From contig NW_013657630.1 of assembly GCF_000142905.1 (NCBI RefSeq), positions 85,589 through 114,715 of the forward strand: a DNA stretch of 29,127 nucleotides. The letters run 5' to 3'. The DNA comes from Thecamonas trahens ATCC 50062. Lineage: Eukaryota > Apusozoa > Apusomonadida > Apusomonadidae. Every line of letters starts with the position of its first letter. The stretch's first letter is position 1. Positions 8,339-18,086 of the stretch are shown in pieces. The notes beneath the pieces are model-generated. The model searched no databases. It worked only from the letters and a program-made list of their open reading frames with translations, and was not told the DNA's origin. Both the position numbers and the translations under genes were made by a program.

Positions 8339-8663
8339 ATGGTAAGTAGAGGGTGGAGGTGGTGGTGAGCATATGACCACGCGCACACACACGCACACAC
8401 GCGGCTCACATGGGCGCGCCGACGAGCGGGTGCAGGAGGCAGAGCGGCCGGGCATGAGCGGGGTGGTCAACGACGAGCTGGAGGAGGTGATGCCTGTCGC
8501 GGGCATCGTGTACCAGCGACTGGACGTGATGATGGAGCAACTGTGTGCCCCGGCTATCATGCCGGTCAAGTCGGCCACGCTTGAGAAGCTCGAGGCGCTG
8601 ACCAAGGAGGCAGAGCTCTCGCTCAACGCCAAGGCGGCCGAGCAGAGTGAGAGCTTTGCGTAG
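8339..8663 (+). CDS. BBIP1: BBSome-interacting protein 1 (BBIP1/BBS18), two exons
   Basis: This small subunit of the BBSome, the coat that moves membrane proteins in cilia, is 76 residues here; the human protein is about 92. The core reads LEEVMPVAGIVYQRLD, then LCAPAIMPVKSATLEKLE. It matches the family pattern EVLPxxG, LCxPxLLPLKSxTLEKLE closely, with a helical alanine/glutamate-rich end. The proposed structure is exon 1 as only the start codon (8339-8341), an intron 8342-8435 (ATG|GTAAGT to GTGCAG|GAG, 94 nt), and exon 2 8436-8663, giving M-EAERPGMSGVV. An internal ATG at 8454 without any intron is the alternative start. It converges on ACTMAP with under 100 bp between the stops. Confidence 0.85.
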
Positions 8664-8760
8664 CGTCTTCTCTGCCTGCTCGGCTCGATGGCAGCACGAC
8701 GCGCTCAGAGTGAGCGCAAACACACGACTCGCCCGGTTTAACGGCCTGTAGCGAGCTCCG

Positions 8761-9868
8761 TCAGAGGCTGACAACCACCGCGCGCGATGCCAGTCGGTCG
8801 CCAAGATCGGCAGGCATGGCGTAGTGGCCGCTCGCCCGTTTGGCCGGATGCGACTCGACGAGCTGCGCATTGGAGGCAAGAAGTTGCGCCGCAGACCAGA
8901 GCGCAAGATGCGACGACTTGCCATGGCGGGTCACAAAGTAGGTCGGCGAGTCACCGACGTGGACGACGCCGACGACCACCGCCCAGTGCGCGGCGTGCCC
9001 GGACCGCAGCGCGGGCTCGTGGTTAGGCGCCGCATCGTAGGCAAGGAGAACAAACGCGCCGGCGGCGAGCGCATCCGCCACGCTCGCCACCCGGGCCTCG
9101 ACCCCGGTCTCGGCCGCCCACGCTAGCCCGTGAACCTGCACCGCGCTCGGCAGGACTTTGCGGGCCAGCTCGGCCAGCTCGCCGGCATCAAACATCTCGC
9201 CCTCTCTCGAGTAGCCCGCCGCGACAGCCGCCTCGAGCACCGGCGCCGAGTACACGTCAACAAGCTTAGTGCTTTTGTCGTCCCCGCCGTCTGCAAGCGC
9301 GTCACGGGCCGCATCTGCGTCGGGCTTGGCCACCAGCATGGCCACAGCCGTGATGCCGCACATCGGGCCGACCTGCCGCAGCGGAGGCAGCAACCGCAGT
9401 ACACTCAGCACCATCAGCCTGTCATCTCCTGCACTCCTATCTCCTTCGCCGTCACCTGCCACCACCAGCCGACCTGCCCCGCCTTGTTGGCCTACAACAT
9501 CTCCACCTGCCTCTCCCAGCCGATATGCTCGAGCCTCCACAGCCTCCACCGCCACACGCACCGATCGCACCCTACGCCCACCACCACCGGCATCCAAGGA
9601 AGAAAGACAGAGAGAGAACGCGCATGCGTGTGTTTGTGTGTGCGTAAGTGGGGAGAGAGGAGGGGAGGGGGGGGGGGCAGGGAGGGGGTGCGTACTCTGC
9701 TGCGGGATACACTCGGTCTCGCCAGGCAGGCGGCGCCGGAGCTGCCGAGGAGGCCGTGGCGGCTTTAGCATCCATGGCAGGGATGACATGAGGTGGAGGA
9801 GGTGGAGGGGTGGCGGCAAGTGCTGGGGGCGGCGGTGGGGGTGGTGGCGGTGGCGGAGTGTCGAGCAT
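8761..9868 (-). CDS. ACTMAP: Actin maturation protease, two exons
   Basis: This 327-residue cysteine protease should remove the acetylated N-terminal residue of actin. The catalytic region has QVGPMCGITAVAML with the nucleophile Cys near residue 130, then YSREGEMFDAGELAEL. NHEPALRSGHAAHWAVVVG follows, with the catalytic His near 253, then RHGKSSHLALW, matching animal ACTMAP (C19orf54) block by block. Exon 1 (9696-9868) encodes a polyproline N-terminus, also seen in the animal protein. The intron 9572-9695 uses GA|GTACGC and GGGCGTAG|GG; the junction restores Glu and keeps frame for 984 nt in total. A continuous unspliced frame also exists upstream of exon 2, but it runs through CA/GT-rich intron-like sequence and begins with unrelated residues. 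The polyproline stretch could recruit profilin-actin, as proposed for the animal enzyme. Confidence 0.87.
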
Positions 9869-10032
9869 GGTCTCCGCCCAGGAGAGTGAGATGCGGTGTG
9901 GTTGGCGAGGCGTGGCGATGGTAGGCTGAGGGCCTGTGGTGATTCGGCAGAACGACTGGCGGCTGGGGGGGGCTGATCGGGAAGGGGGTGCGCAGGGGTC
10001 AGGGAGCAGCTTTATTGCGACTAGCGCTGTGC

Positions 10033-10561
10033 TTACTTGATGCCCATGAGCTCGACCTCAAAAATGAGGGTGGCGCCGCCGGGGATGACGCCACCGGCGC
10101 CACGGTCGCCGTAGCCGAGATGCGGCGGGATGGTGAGGACACGGCGCTCGCCAACACACATGTCGAGGAGGCCCTGGTCCCAGCCCTGGATGACCATGCC
10201 TGCACCGAGACGGAACTCAAAGGGAGTACCACGAGTGACCGAAGAGTCAAACACAGTACCATCCTCCAGCTTGCCGGTGTAGTGCATCGAGAGCGAGTCG
10301 CCGTTGGCCGACTTGCGCCCGCAGTCCTCCGGCACATGCTCCACATCGATCTTGAGATCCGCGCCCTGTCATCGACATCATCCACCACCGTCGCCACAAC
10401 CACAACCACCACAACCACCACCACCGTCGTCACCATCGTCACCATCGTCACCATCGTCACCATCACCATCACCGTCACCGCCCCGCCACCGCCACCAACG
10501 ACCCGCCATGCAGAGGAGATCAAGTCGTCGACCATGATCATCACCACCAAACACACACGCA

Positions 10562-10614
<53 letters not shown>

Positions 10615-10815
10615 GCACAAGTACACAATGAGTATACCCCTCCCCTTCCTCCCCTCCCCCCCCCCCCCCCTCCCCCCCCTCCCTCCCCCCTGGCAACCTA
10701 CCGCCCCAGCCGACGACTTCGGCTTGTGCCGCTTCTTGGCCTCGGCTCCAAGGAGGCAGGAAGAGAGCACAACAGCCGCAAGGACCACAACAATCAGCGT
10801 CTTCATCGTCATCAT
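10033..10815 (-). CDS. FKBP2: ER-type FKBP peptidyl-prolyl isomerase (FKBP2-like), two exons
   Basis: This 148-residue peptidyl-prolyl cis-trans isomerase is predicted to act in the secretory pathway. Exon 1 (10702-10815) encodes [19 protein letters not shown] followed by a small-residue cleavage region and a basic stretch. The intron 10366-10701 (GCG|GTAGGT to GATGACAG|GGC, phase 0, 336 nt) joins it to exon 2 (10033-10365), which begins [14 protein letters not shown] as in FKBP2. The active-site residues of FKBP12 are all present: HYTG, VFDSS, FEF, MVIQGW, GYGDRG and LIFEVEL. The protein ends MGIK, without the KDEL-like signal of animal FKBP2, so it may be secreted or held otherwise. The intron is packed with microsatellites. 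Confidence 0.93.
10385..10690. repeat. Microsatellite-filled FKBP2 intron
   Basis: On the plus strand this contains (CAC/CCA)n at 10385-10425, (ACCATCGTC)n-type 9-bp repeats at about 10420-10475, (CA)n at 10557-10602 running into (TA)n at 10603-10613, and a C-rich run at 10640-10690. All lies inside the proposed intron. Long open frames crossing it are low-complexity artefacts. Confidence 0.9.
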
Positions 10816-11902
10816 TGTCACGGAGAAGAGAGTAAAGTCTGCCTCCACTTTCGTCCGTTTCCGGCCACCAAACCTGTGCCCCTACCACCACCAGTCCGTC
10901 CTCAGCCTGACTGACTTTGATCGGTTCCGCGACGTCAGCAAATGCAATTTTCTTCCCTATTTTTACCTTCCTCCTCCCGTGTTCCATACTCAAGACGCTC
11001 CCGTAGACACAGGCATCCTCCCCGCAGCCATCCACACTTGCTATGCCCTTTATCTCATTATCCTCTATCGTGACTCCCCTTTGTCAGTGTCTACAAGGCC
11101 ACAGCTGCGCACACGCCCTCAAACAGCTTCTAGCCGTCCGTCGGCGGAGACGCGATCACGGGACGCAACGCGTACCTCCTCATCAGTTGCCTCGCCCCAC
11201 CCTTGGAGAGGGGACCACATCGCACACACAAGGAGTGGACCCATCAGACGCCACACAACGAGGCTGACGCAAGATTCGTACTCATCAAGCCGTGCTTTTT
11301 CGCCGCATCGCGCAATCAAGCTCAATCAAGTGCCGCTGATGACCGTGTCCGCGGCGGCTAGCGCCCGCGAAACTTGCATCCAGCGCTTGGAATGCTGTCC
11401 GAGGCTTGTGATACTTCCAACGAGCCCATACGTCGCCCTGCGCAATATCATCTGGGATCTACTGTCTGGGATCAAGCTCATCCCTCCCCTCCCACTCTGA
11501 CCCGAGCTAGCACTGATCGCTGGCCAATGACCTCCGCATCAAAGTAGGCCAACAGCATCAGCAGCTGCCGCCCTGACCCAGCCAGTGCACAGATGTTGGC
11601 GCCATCGCACACAAGCCCACATGTACCCCGATCGACACCCGTACCGACTTCCCCGCCCCATCTCTGGCTATGCCCCCCCCCCCACATACCGGCTATCGTG
11701 TGCGATGACCCGGTCAATGACGCAATAGCAGGCTGCGGCGAGACGGTTGTGGCCGGCTGACGCTAGCCCCTCATGCCGAGCCGTACAAAAGCCGCAGACC
11801 CTGGCGCCACTTAATTAGCCAGCATTTTTGCCAACTAAAACGTGTTCAACACTAATCCACACCCAACTCGGCTCCTTCACCGAACAATAGTAATCATCCA
11901 TC
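10816..11902. promoter_or_regulatory. 1.1-kb divergent spacer between FKBP2 and katG
   Basis: The flanking genes are transcribed outward, so both promoters should lie here. I see no conserved protein or RNA gene. Base composition is more balanced than in the genes around it, and there is a C13 run at about 11671-11683. No specific promoter element could be assigned. Confidence 0.4.
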
Positions 11903-14447
11903 ATGTCTGCATCATCGTCCACCGGTCGCTGCCCGAACAAATCGGTATGTACCCTCCCACACTTGAGAACACCAGCTCATATCTCCCCCACCCCCCTCCT
12001 TGTCCCCACTCTGACTGCGGCACTGGCTGCGGCACTGACTGCGACATCCGCAGCATATGTTCTTCCTTGCCAAACCGCCGCCCCTGCCTTTTTCCCGCAA
12101 CCTTTATCTTAACTCACGTTCTTTTTCGCCGAAAATCCCATGGCCTTTTTCGTTGGCGAATGTCTCGTGCACGTCGGATCGCTACACGCGTGCGGACGGT
12201 GGGCTCGTACACCTGCGGACACTCCCGCCGTTGTCTTCCTTCCCTCGGTCGGAACTGTAGAAGGGCGGTACCTGCCCGTTCAAGGGTCATACCAACCTTG
12301 CTGTTGGTGCACCTGGCATCCGCGAATGGTGGCCCAACTCGCTCAACCTCAAGCCGCTGGTGACCAACAGCGGGCTGGCCGACCCCATGGGCGAGGATTT
12401 TGACTACGCGGCCGAGTTTGCCAAGGTCAATCTCGATGAGCTCCGCAACGATGTCATGAAGGTCATGACGACGTCGCAGGACTGGTGGCCGGCTGACTAC
12501 GGCCACTACGGCCCGTTCTTCATCCGCATGTCCTGGCACGCCGCAGGCACCTACCGCGTCTCGGACGGGCGTGGCGGCGCTGGGACCGGCATGCAGCGCT
12601 TTGCGCCGCTCAACTCGTGGCCCGACAACGCAAACCTCGACAAGGCCCGCCGGCTGCTGTGGCCCATCAAGAAGAAGTACGGCCGCAAGATCTCGTGGGC
12701 CGACCTCATCGTGTACGCCGGCAACTTGGCCATCGAGTCGATGGGTCTCGAGACCGTCGGCTTTGGCTTTGGCCGCATCGACAAGTACGAGCCTGAGGAC
12801 ATCTTCTGGGGCGCCGAAACCGAGTGGCTCACTGACTCTGAGCGGTACCCCAAGGACGGCAAGCGCGAGCTTGCTGAAGGCCTTGGTGCTGTCGAGCATG
12901 GCCTCATCTACGTCAACCCGGAGGGCCCCGGCGGCGAGCCGGACCCGATGAAGGCCGCCGCCGACATCCGCGAGTCGTTTGGCCGCATGGCCATGAACGA
13001 CGAAGAGACCGTCGCCCTCATTGCCGGAGGGCACACATTCGGCAAGGCCCACGGCGCTGCCGACCCGTCCAAGTACGTCGGGCCCGAGCCTGAGGGCGAG
13101 TCCATCACCGCCCGCGGCCTCGGCTGGAACTCGTCGTACAAGTCGGGCGCCGGCGCACACGCCATCACCTCGGGCCTCGAGGGTGCATGGACTCCGACGC
13201 CCATCCAGTGGGACAACTCGTACTTTGACATGCTCTTTGGCTACGAGTGGGAGCTGACTAAGAGCCCGGCGGGCGCCTCGCAGTGGACGCCCAAGGGCGG
13301 CTCCGGCTCAGGCCTGGTTCCGGACGCGCACGATGAGGCCAAGTCGCATCCGCCCATCATGTTCACCACTGATCTCGCCCTCCGCATCGACCCGGACTAC
13401 GAGCGCATCTCGCGCCATTTCCACTCCAACCCGGAGGCCTTTGGCAACGCCTTTGCCCGGGCCTGGTTCAAGCTCCTCCACCGCGATATGGGCCCCATCG
13501 CCCGCTACCTCGGCCCGCTTGTGCCCACCACTCCCGAGCTGTGGCAGGATCCGCTGCCGTCGCCGCCGGCTGCCGTCATCGACGCCGATGACATTGCCAC
13601 GCTCAAGGCTGCCATCTCCGCCTCGGACCTCACCCCGGCCCAGCTCGTCCGCACCGCATGGGCCTCCGCCTCGACCTACCGCGACACCGACAAGCGCGGC
13701 GGCGCCAACGGCGCCCGCATCCGCCTCTCGCCACAGAAGGACTGGCCCGTCAACGACCCGCCCGCCCTTGCGGCCGTCCTCGCCGTCTACGACGGCATTC
13801 AGGCCAACTTTAACGCCGGCGCCAAGTCAGTCTCCATGGCCGACCTCATCGTCCTTGGAGGCGTCGTCGGCGTCGAGGCTGCTGCCGCCGCCGCCGGCCA
13901 CGACATCTGCGTCGCCTTTACTCCCGGCCGCACCGACGCCAGCCAGGACCAGACTGATACAGAGGGCTTTGCTGTCCTCGAGCCCACTGCAGACGCATTC
14001 CGCAACTACTACGCGCCCGACAACAAGCGCCCGGCCGAGCAGCTGCTCGTCGACAAGACCATCCTCCTTGGCATCACTAGCCCCGAGATGGCGGTCCTCC
14101 TTGCGGGCCTCCGCGTCATCGGTGCCAACGCTGCTGGCTCGGACCTCGGCGTCCTCACTGACCGGCCGGGTGCCCTCACCACAGACTTCTTCGTCAACAT
14201 CCTGGACGACTCGATCGACTGGGCTCCGGCCGCCGATGGCGTGTACGTCGGCACCGAGCGTGGCTCCGGCGCTACCAAGTGGTCCGCCACCCGCGCCGAC
14301 CTCATCTTCTCCTCCAACTCGCAGCTCCGCGCCCTCGCTGAGGTCTTTGCCGCCGACGATGCCGCTGACCACTTTGTCAACTCCTTTGCCGCCGCATGGG
14401 CCAAGGTCATGGATCTCGACCGCTTTGACCTCCGCTCGCGCATGTAA
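11903..14447 (+). CDS. katG: Catalase-peroxidase, two exons
   Basis: This 742-residue bifunctional haem enzyme destroys hydrogen peroxide by catalase and peroxidase reactions. Exon 1 (11903-11944) encodes [14 protein letters not shown]. The intron 11945-12260 (TCG|GTATGT to AACTGTAG|AAG, phase 0) joins to [12 protein letters not shown], the usual KatG N-terminus. The distal triad is R103, W106 and H107 (IRMSWHAAG). The Trp-Tyr-Met crosslink partners W106, Y231 (LIYVNPEG) and M257 (FGRMAMND) are all present, and the proximal haem ligand is H272 (GGHTFGK). The second, haem-less domain is complete. Bacterial homologues usually end at DRFDLR; here SRM is added, a PTS1-type peroxisome signal. KatG is bacterial in origin and patchy in eukaryotes, so old lateral transfer is likely, but codon use matches the neighbours and an intron has been gained. 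Confidence 0.96.
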
Positions 14448-14598
14448 GCAAGCTCTCGGTTCTCAGAAGCAGTAAATGAACGTCACCACATCCATCCGCC
14501 CGCCCACTGACCACCATCATCCCACCACCAGACCGCTGCCCGTCGCCCGCCGCCCATGCCATCATCCACCGTCTCTCGCCCGCCGCCTGTCGCCCGTC

Positions 14599-17500
14599 AT
14601 GTCATTCCCTTCCGCCAACTTTGGCGCGCGAAACGGCGAAACCGTTTCAAGCCAGCAACAGCGGGAAGTCTCCCCCCCTCCCCTCCCCCCCAACCCATCC
14701 CCACACCTTACGCAACAACGAGGAGGGATGGACGACCTCGACGAGCTTGCCGGCCTCCTAGGTCTGGACTCGTCGTCCGGTTCGTTCGAGGTGGACACGC
14801 TCCCGGCCTCTCCCGCTGGCCCTCCCACCACCACCACCACCACCACCATGGCCTCGGCCGCTACCATGGGTCGACCGAGTGCGACACGGGGCACAGGCAT
14901 GGCCGGGAAGGCGACAGGTCGCCCGGTAGGTCGGGCTTCGGCAACAGCTTCCGCCTCTGCTGCATCCTCGTCTCGCTTCTCCTCCACTCGGAATGCCCGA
15001 CAAACCACGGCGGGCTCGGCTGGTGGCAAGGCTCCGGCTGGTGGCGCCGGCTTGGCTTACGGGACTCGCCAGCCCGGAAGGTCGTCGGTAGCGAGCTCAC
15101 TCGGTCGCCCTTCGTTTGACTCGCCGGGAGCAGAAAGGTCGCCCATCGACTCGTCGCGCTCACCGCCTCTTGGCTCGCATGCAGGATCGGCCTCGTCCAG
15201 ACCTGTTGGTGGCTACGGTAGAAATCATCAGCCCCAGGACCGCCCACACACGGCGCAGCCTGCGAGCAAGTCGGATCGGGCCATGTTTTCGTTCTCGTCG
15301 TTTGGTGCAGGTGCGCGCGCACGTCCTAGCTCGGCTGTACCGGCCGGTAACCCGACTAGTGCCACACCAGGGGCGCGACAGAGCAACTCGCGCGGGAACG
15401 AGCTGGATGAGCTCGCCCTGCTTGACGACGACGATGACGATGATGATGACCTTCTCGCCGACATGGGCCTTGCCTCGCCACCAAAGTCAAAGCAGTCATC
15501 GTTTGCACCGCGAAACTCGGCGGCGGCGGCGGCGGCGCCTGCGGCGGCTCCTGCGGCGGCTCCGGCAGGTGGCGCGGGGCGACTCGACTGGTCGTCGTTT
15601 GGCAAAGGCAAGACGGGAAGTGCGAGCAAGCCCGCGGCGCCGGCGCCATCGGCATACGACGAGTTTGAAGTCTCGCCGGCGTCGTCAACCCAGCTAACGC
15701 CCAAGTCGGCCGGCGTGGCGAACAACCCAGAGGCTTGGTACCACTGGCTTGGGCTCGACCCGTCAAACCCCGCCGACGCGCCGCTACTGTATGTCGTCGA
15801 CGTCGGCATCGAGTCGGACCTGCCGTTCCCGTGGAAGGCCCAGGCCGACGGCACGTTTGTCAACTCGCTCTCGGGCGAGGTGCGCGATGAGCATCCGCTC
15901 GTCCCGATTCTGCGCCAAAAGGTGGCGACCATGCGCGCGTCAGCCGGCGCTCCTGGCGCTGCCTCGGGCACCGCAGGGTCAGGGAGCGCCGACAAGCCGG
16001 CATCGGACGACGGCTCGTTCCCCGAGCTCTCGGACGACGATACACATCTTGCTCTGCCGGGCGCGTCGCCAGCAGCGCACAAGAGCTCGCCGCAGTCCAC
16101 AGCCAAGCCAAACATCTCGTACTCGACATCACCCGTGTTTGCAGCGCGGACTGCGATTGGCGCAGCAACGGCAGCAGCAGCCGGCGGCATTGGTCCCGCA
16201 TCGCAGGCTGCCATCAACGACCACCTCGGGACCATCGCCGAGTTGCAGCGGGCGCTGGCCTACGAGCAATCGCAGAACGCCAAACTCGAGCGCGAACTCG
16301 CGTACCTCAAGAACAGCCACGAGTCGCATGTCGCCGCCATCACTGCCGAACACGAAGCCATGGTCTCGTCGCTGCGGGCGCGCCATGCGCAAGAGGCCGA
16401 GCACGCTGCAGCCATGCACAAGCAGGCGCTGCAGCATGCCGAGTCGACACATGCCACCGAGGTCCAGGCTGCGCAGCGTCAGTTTCATGCCCAGATGGAC
16501 TCGATGCGCAAGCTGCATGAAGCCGAGCTGGAGGCCATGCGCCGTCGCGAGGTCCAGGCATCAGAGCTCTCGTCGCTCGTGAGCAAGGTCTCGGCGTCGT
16601 CGGCGTCGATCGACTCGTTGACCAAGCATGTCTCGACCGACGCTGCCCTCGCGCTCGACGCCCTCAAGGCTGAGCGCGAGCGGGTCGAGTCGGAGCGACG
16701 GGCGCTCGAGTCGGAGCGAAGCCAACTTCGCGAATTGTATGCAACGCTTGGCAACGCGCCGCCCGATCCGGATAGTGAGGCCTCGAGCGGCCGCGCCCAG
16801 TCGCTGGTGGCTTGGGAAAAGTCGCTGCGCGAGAAGGAGCTGGCGCTCAAGGAGGCCGAGGCACGGAGCAAGGACGAGCTGGCATCGGAGCGAACTCAAC
16901 TGATGCGCGAGAAAGAGGCTATGCTCAATGAGAAGGAGCTCTGGCTGGCGCAGGTGTCAGAAGAAAAACGCGCGCTCGCCCGCGAGTCGGCGTCGCTGGC
17001 CGACGCCCAGGCTGCAGCCCAGGACGCCATGAACGCCGCCGCTCGCAAGGTTCAGGACATGGAGGCCCAGCTCGAGCGCGAGTTTGGTGCCATCGCCAAC
17101 GATCGCGACACGCTCCGTGGCGCACAGGCCCAGCTCGAAGCCAAGGAGGAAGAACTTGACACCGCCTCTCGCCGGCTTGACGACGAGCGTGCCGAGCTCG
17201 CCGCTCTCCGCGACCAGCTTGCCGCCCGCGAGAGCCGCCTCGACGACGCCGCGGGTCAAGTTGCCAAGCAAAACACGGCGCTTGCCGACGAGCGCGCCGA
17301 ACTCACTCGTCGCGCCACCCAGCTAACGACCAAGGAGACCGAGCTTGCAGCTGCCAAGGCCGCGCTCACAGACAAGGAGGCACATCTTGCCGACCAGCAG
17401 CGCCGGCTCGAGCAGGAGCGCGTCGACATTGCACGCGAGCGCTCGACGCTCACCGACGAGAAGATCGCGCTCTCGCGTGAAGCCTCGGCCGCGCACGCCG

Positions 17501-18057
17501 AGCGCGTCCTACAGCCGGTCTCGGTCAACAGCTCGCCGCACCTTTACTATCCGCACGCCGCGCAGGCGCAGATCCACGTTCCTGCACAACAGAACGCGCC
17601 GCCGCCGCCGCCGCCGCGCCGCACCGCCACTCAGGCCTTCTCCTTCCTCGCCAAGGAACTCTCCAAGTGGGACCGCGAATCGGCACAGGCCTCGATCGAG
17701 CTCGATGCGCAGCGCAAGTACGTGCTCGGGCTGAAGCACAAGCAGTCTCGCGCCCTGGCGACGGCTGCATCAGTCACCGCGGCGGTGCCGCGCCCGCGGC
17801 CAGCGGCATCCTACCCCATCACCAGCTATCCGGCGGCAGCCTACCCGGCAGCAGCCGAGGCGAACGAGTCGATCGAGGCATCGTCGTTCATGCCACTGGT
17901 CCAGCTCTCGTCTATGTCGACGGCGTTTGACCCGTCGGGCATGCAGACTCCGTACCATGCACGGACTGCCCCAGTCGGCGCGTCGTCGACGCTCAAGGGC
18001 GCGCGCCAGCCGCCGGAGCCGCTTGATGGTGCCATCTCTGACGATGGCTCTCAGTAA
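14599..18057 (+). CDS. CEP164-like WW-domain coiled-coil protein
   Basis: This protein of about 1152 residues is probably from the centriole distal appendage/transition zone. The first 370 residues are Ser/Ala/Pro-rich and disordered, with two short acidic-hydrophobic patches (MDDLDELAGLLGL; ELDELALLDDDDDD). Residues about 375-440 (AWYHWLGLDPSNPADAPLLY, then LPFPWKAQADGTFVNSLSGE, then HPL) match the helical plus WW module at the N-terminus of CEP164, although the second Trp is replaced. About 430 residues of coiled coil rich in Glu/Arg/Ala follow (roughly 540-970). After a Pro run comes a conserved-looking segment AFSFLAKELSKWDRE. The start at 14599 is preferred because codons from the earlier ATG at 14476 are low-complexity and begin only 28 bp after katG. 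Assignment rests on the WW module; FBF1-like is an alternative. Confidence 0.62.
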   Translation: MSFPSANFGARNGETVSSQQQREVSPPPLPPNPSPHLTQQRGGMDDLDELAGLLGLDSSSGSFEVDTLPASPAGPPTTTTTTTMASAATMGRPSATRGTGMAGKATGRPVGRASATASASAASSSRFSSTRNARQTTAGSAGGKAPAGGAGLAYGTRQPGRSSVASSLGRPSFDSPGAERSPIDSSRSPPLGSHAGSASSRPVGGYGRNHQPQDRPHTAQPASKSDRAMFSFSSFGAGARARPSSAVPAGNPTSATPGARQSNSRGNELDELALLDDDDDDDDDLLADMGLASPPKSKQSSFAPRNSAAAAAAPAAAPAAAPAGGAGRLDWSSFGKGKTGSASKPAAPAPSAYDEFEVSPASSTQLTPKSAGVANNPEAWYHWLGLDPSNPADAPLLYVVDVGIESDLPFPWKAQADGTFVNSLSGEVRDEHPLVPILRQKVATMRASAGAPGAASGTAGSGSADKPASDDGSFPELSDDDTHLALPGASPAAHKSSPQSTAKPNISYSTSPVFAARTAIGAATAAAAGGIGPASQAAINDHLGTIAELQRALAYEQSQNAKLERELAYLKNSHESHVAAITAEHEAMVSSLRARHAQEAEHAAAMHKQALQHAESTHATEVQAAQRQFHAQMDSMRKLHEAELEAMRRREVQASELSSLVSKVSASSASIDSLTKHVSTDAALALDALKAERERVESERRALESERSQLRELYATLGNAPPDPDSEASSGRAQSLVAWEKSLREKELALKEAEARSKDELASERTQLMREKEAMLNEKELWLAQVSEEKRALARESASLADAQAAAQDAMNAAARKVQDMEAQLEREFGAIANDRDTLRGAQAQLEAKEEELDTASRRLDDERAELAALRDQLAARESRLDDAAGQVAKQNTALADERAELTRRATQLTTKETELAAAKAALTDKEAHLADQQRRLEQERVDIARERSTLTDEKIALSREASAAHAERVLQPVSVNSSPHLYYPHAAQAQIHVPAQQNAPPPPPPRRTATQAFSFLAKELSKWDRESAQASIELDAQRKYVLGLKHKQSRALATAASVTAAVPRPRPAASYPITSYPAAAYPAAAEANESIEASSFMPLVQLSSMSTAFDPSGMQTPYHARTAPVGASSTLKGARQPPEPLDGAISDDGSQ

Positions 18058-18086
18058 AGACCATCGCACGCCACGACGAGCAACAT

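Noticed and set aside
11400-11480. Possible tRNA-like hairpins in the katG-FKBP2 spacer
   Set aside because: Some short inverted repeats are present, but no B-box (GGTTCGANTCC) or cloverleaf could be assembled.
10613-11500. 295-codon plus-strand frame across the FKBP2 intron and the spacer
   Set aside because: It starts in C-rich microsatellite, runs antisense to FKBP2 exon 1 and shows no domain or steady composition.
13333-14475. 380-codon plus-strand frame inside katG
   Set aside because: It is a frame shadow of katG, made of Ser/Pro/Arg/Thr from GC-rich third positions.
14476-14598. Upstream in-frame ATG for the CEP164-like protein
   Set aside because: It lies 28 bp after the katG stop, and the 41 residues are Pro/His/Arg low complexity; more likely 5' UTR.
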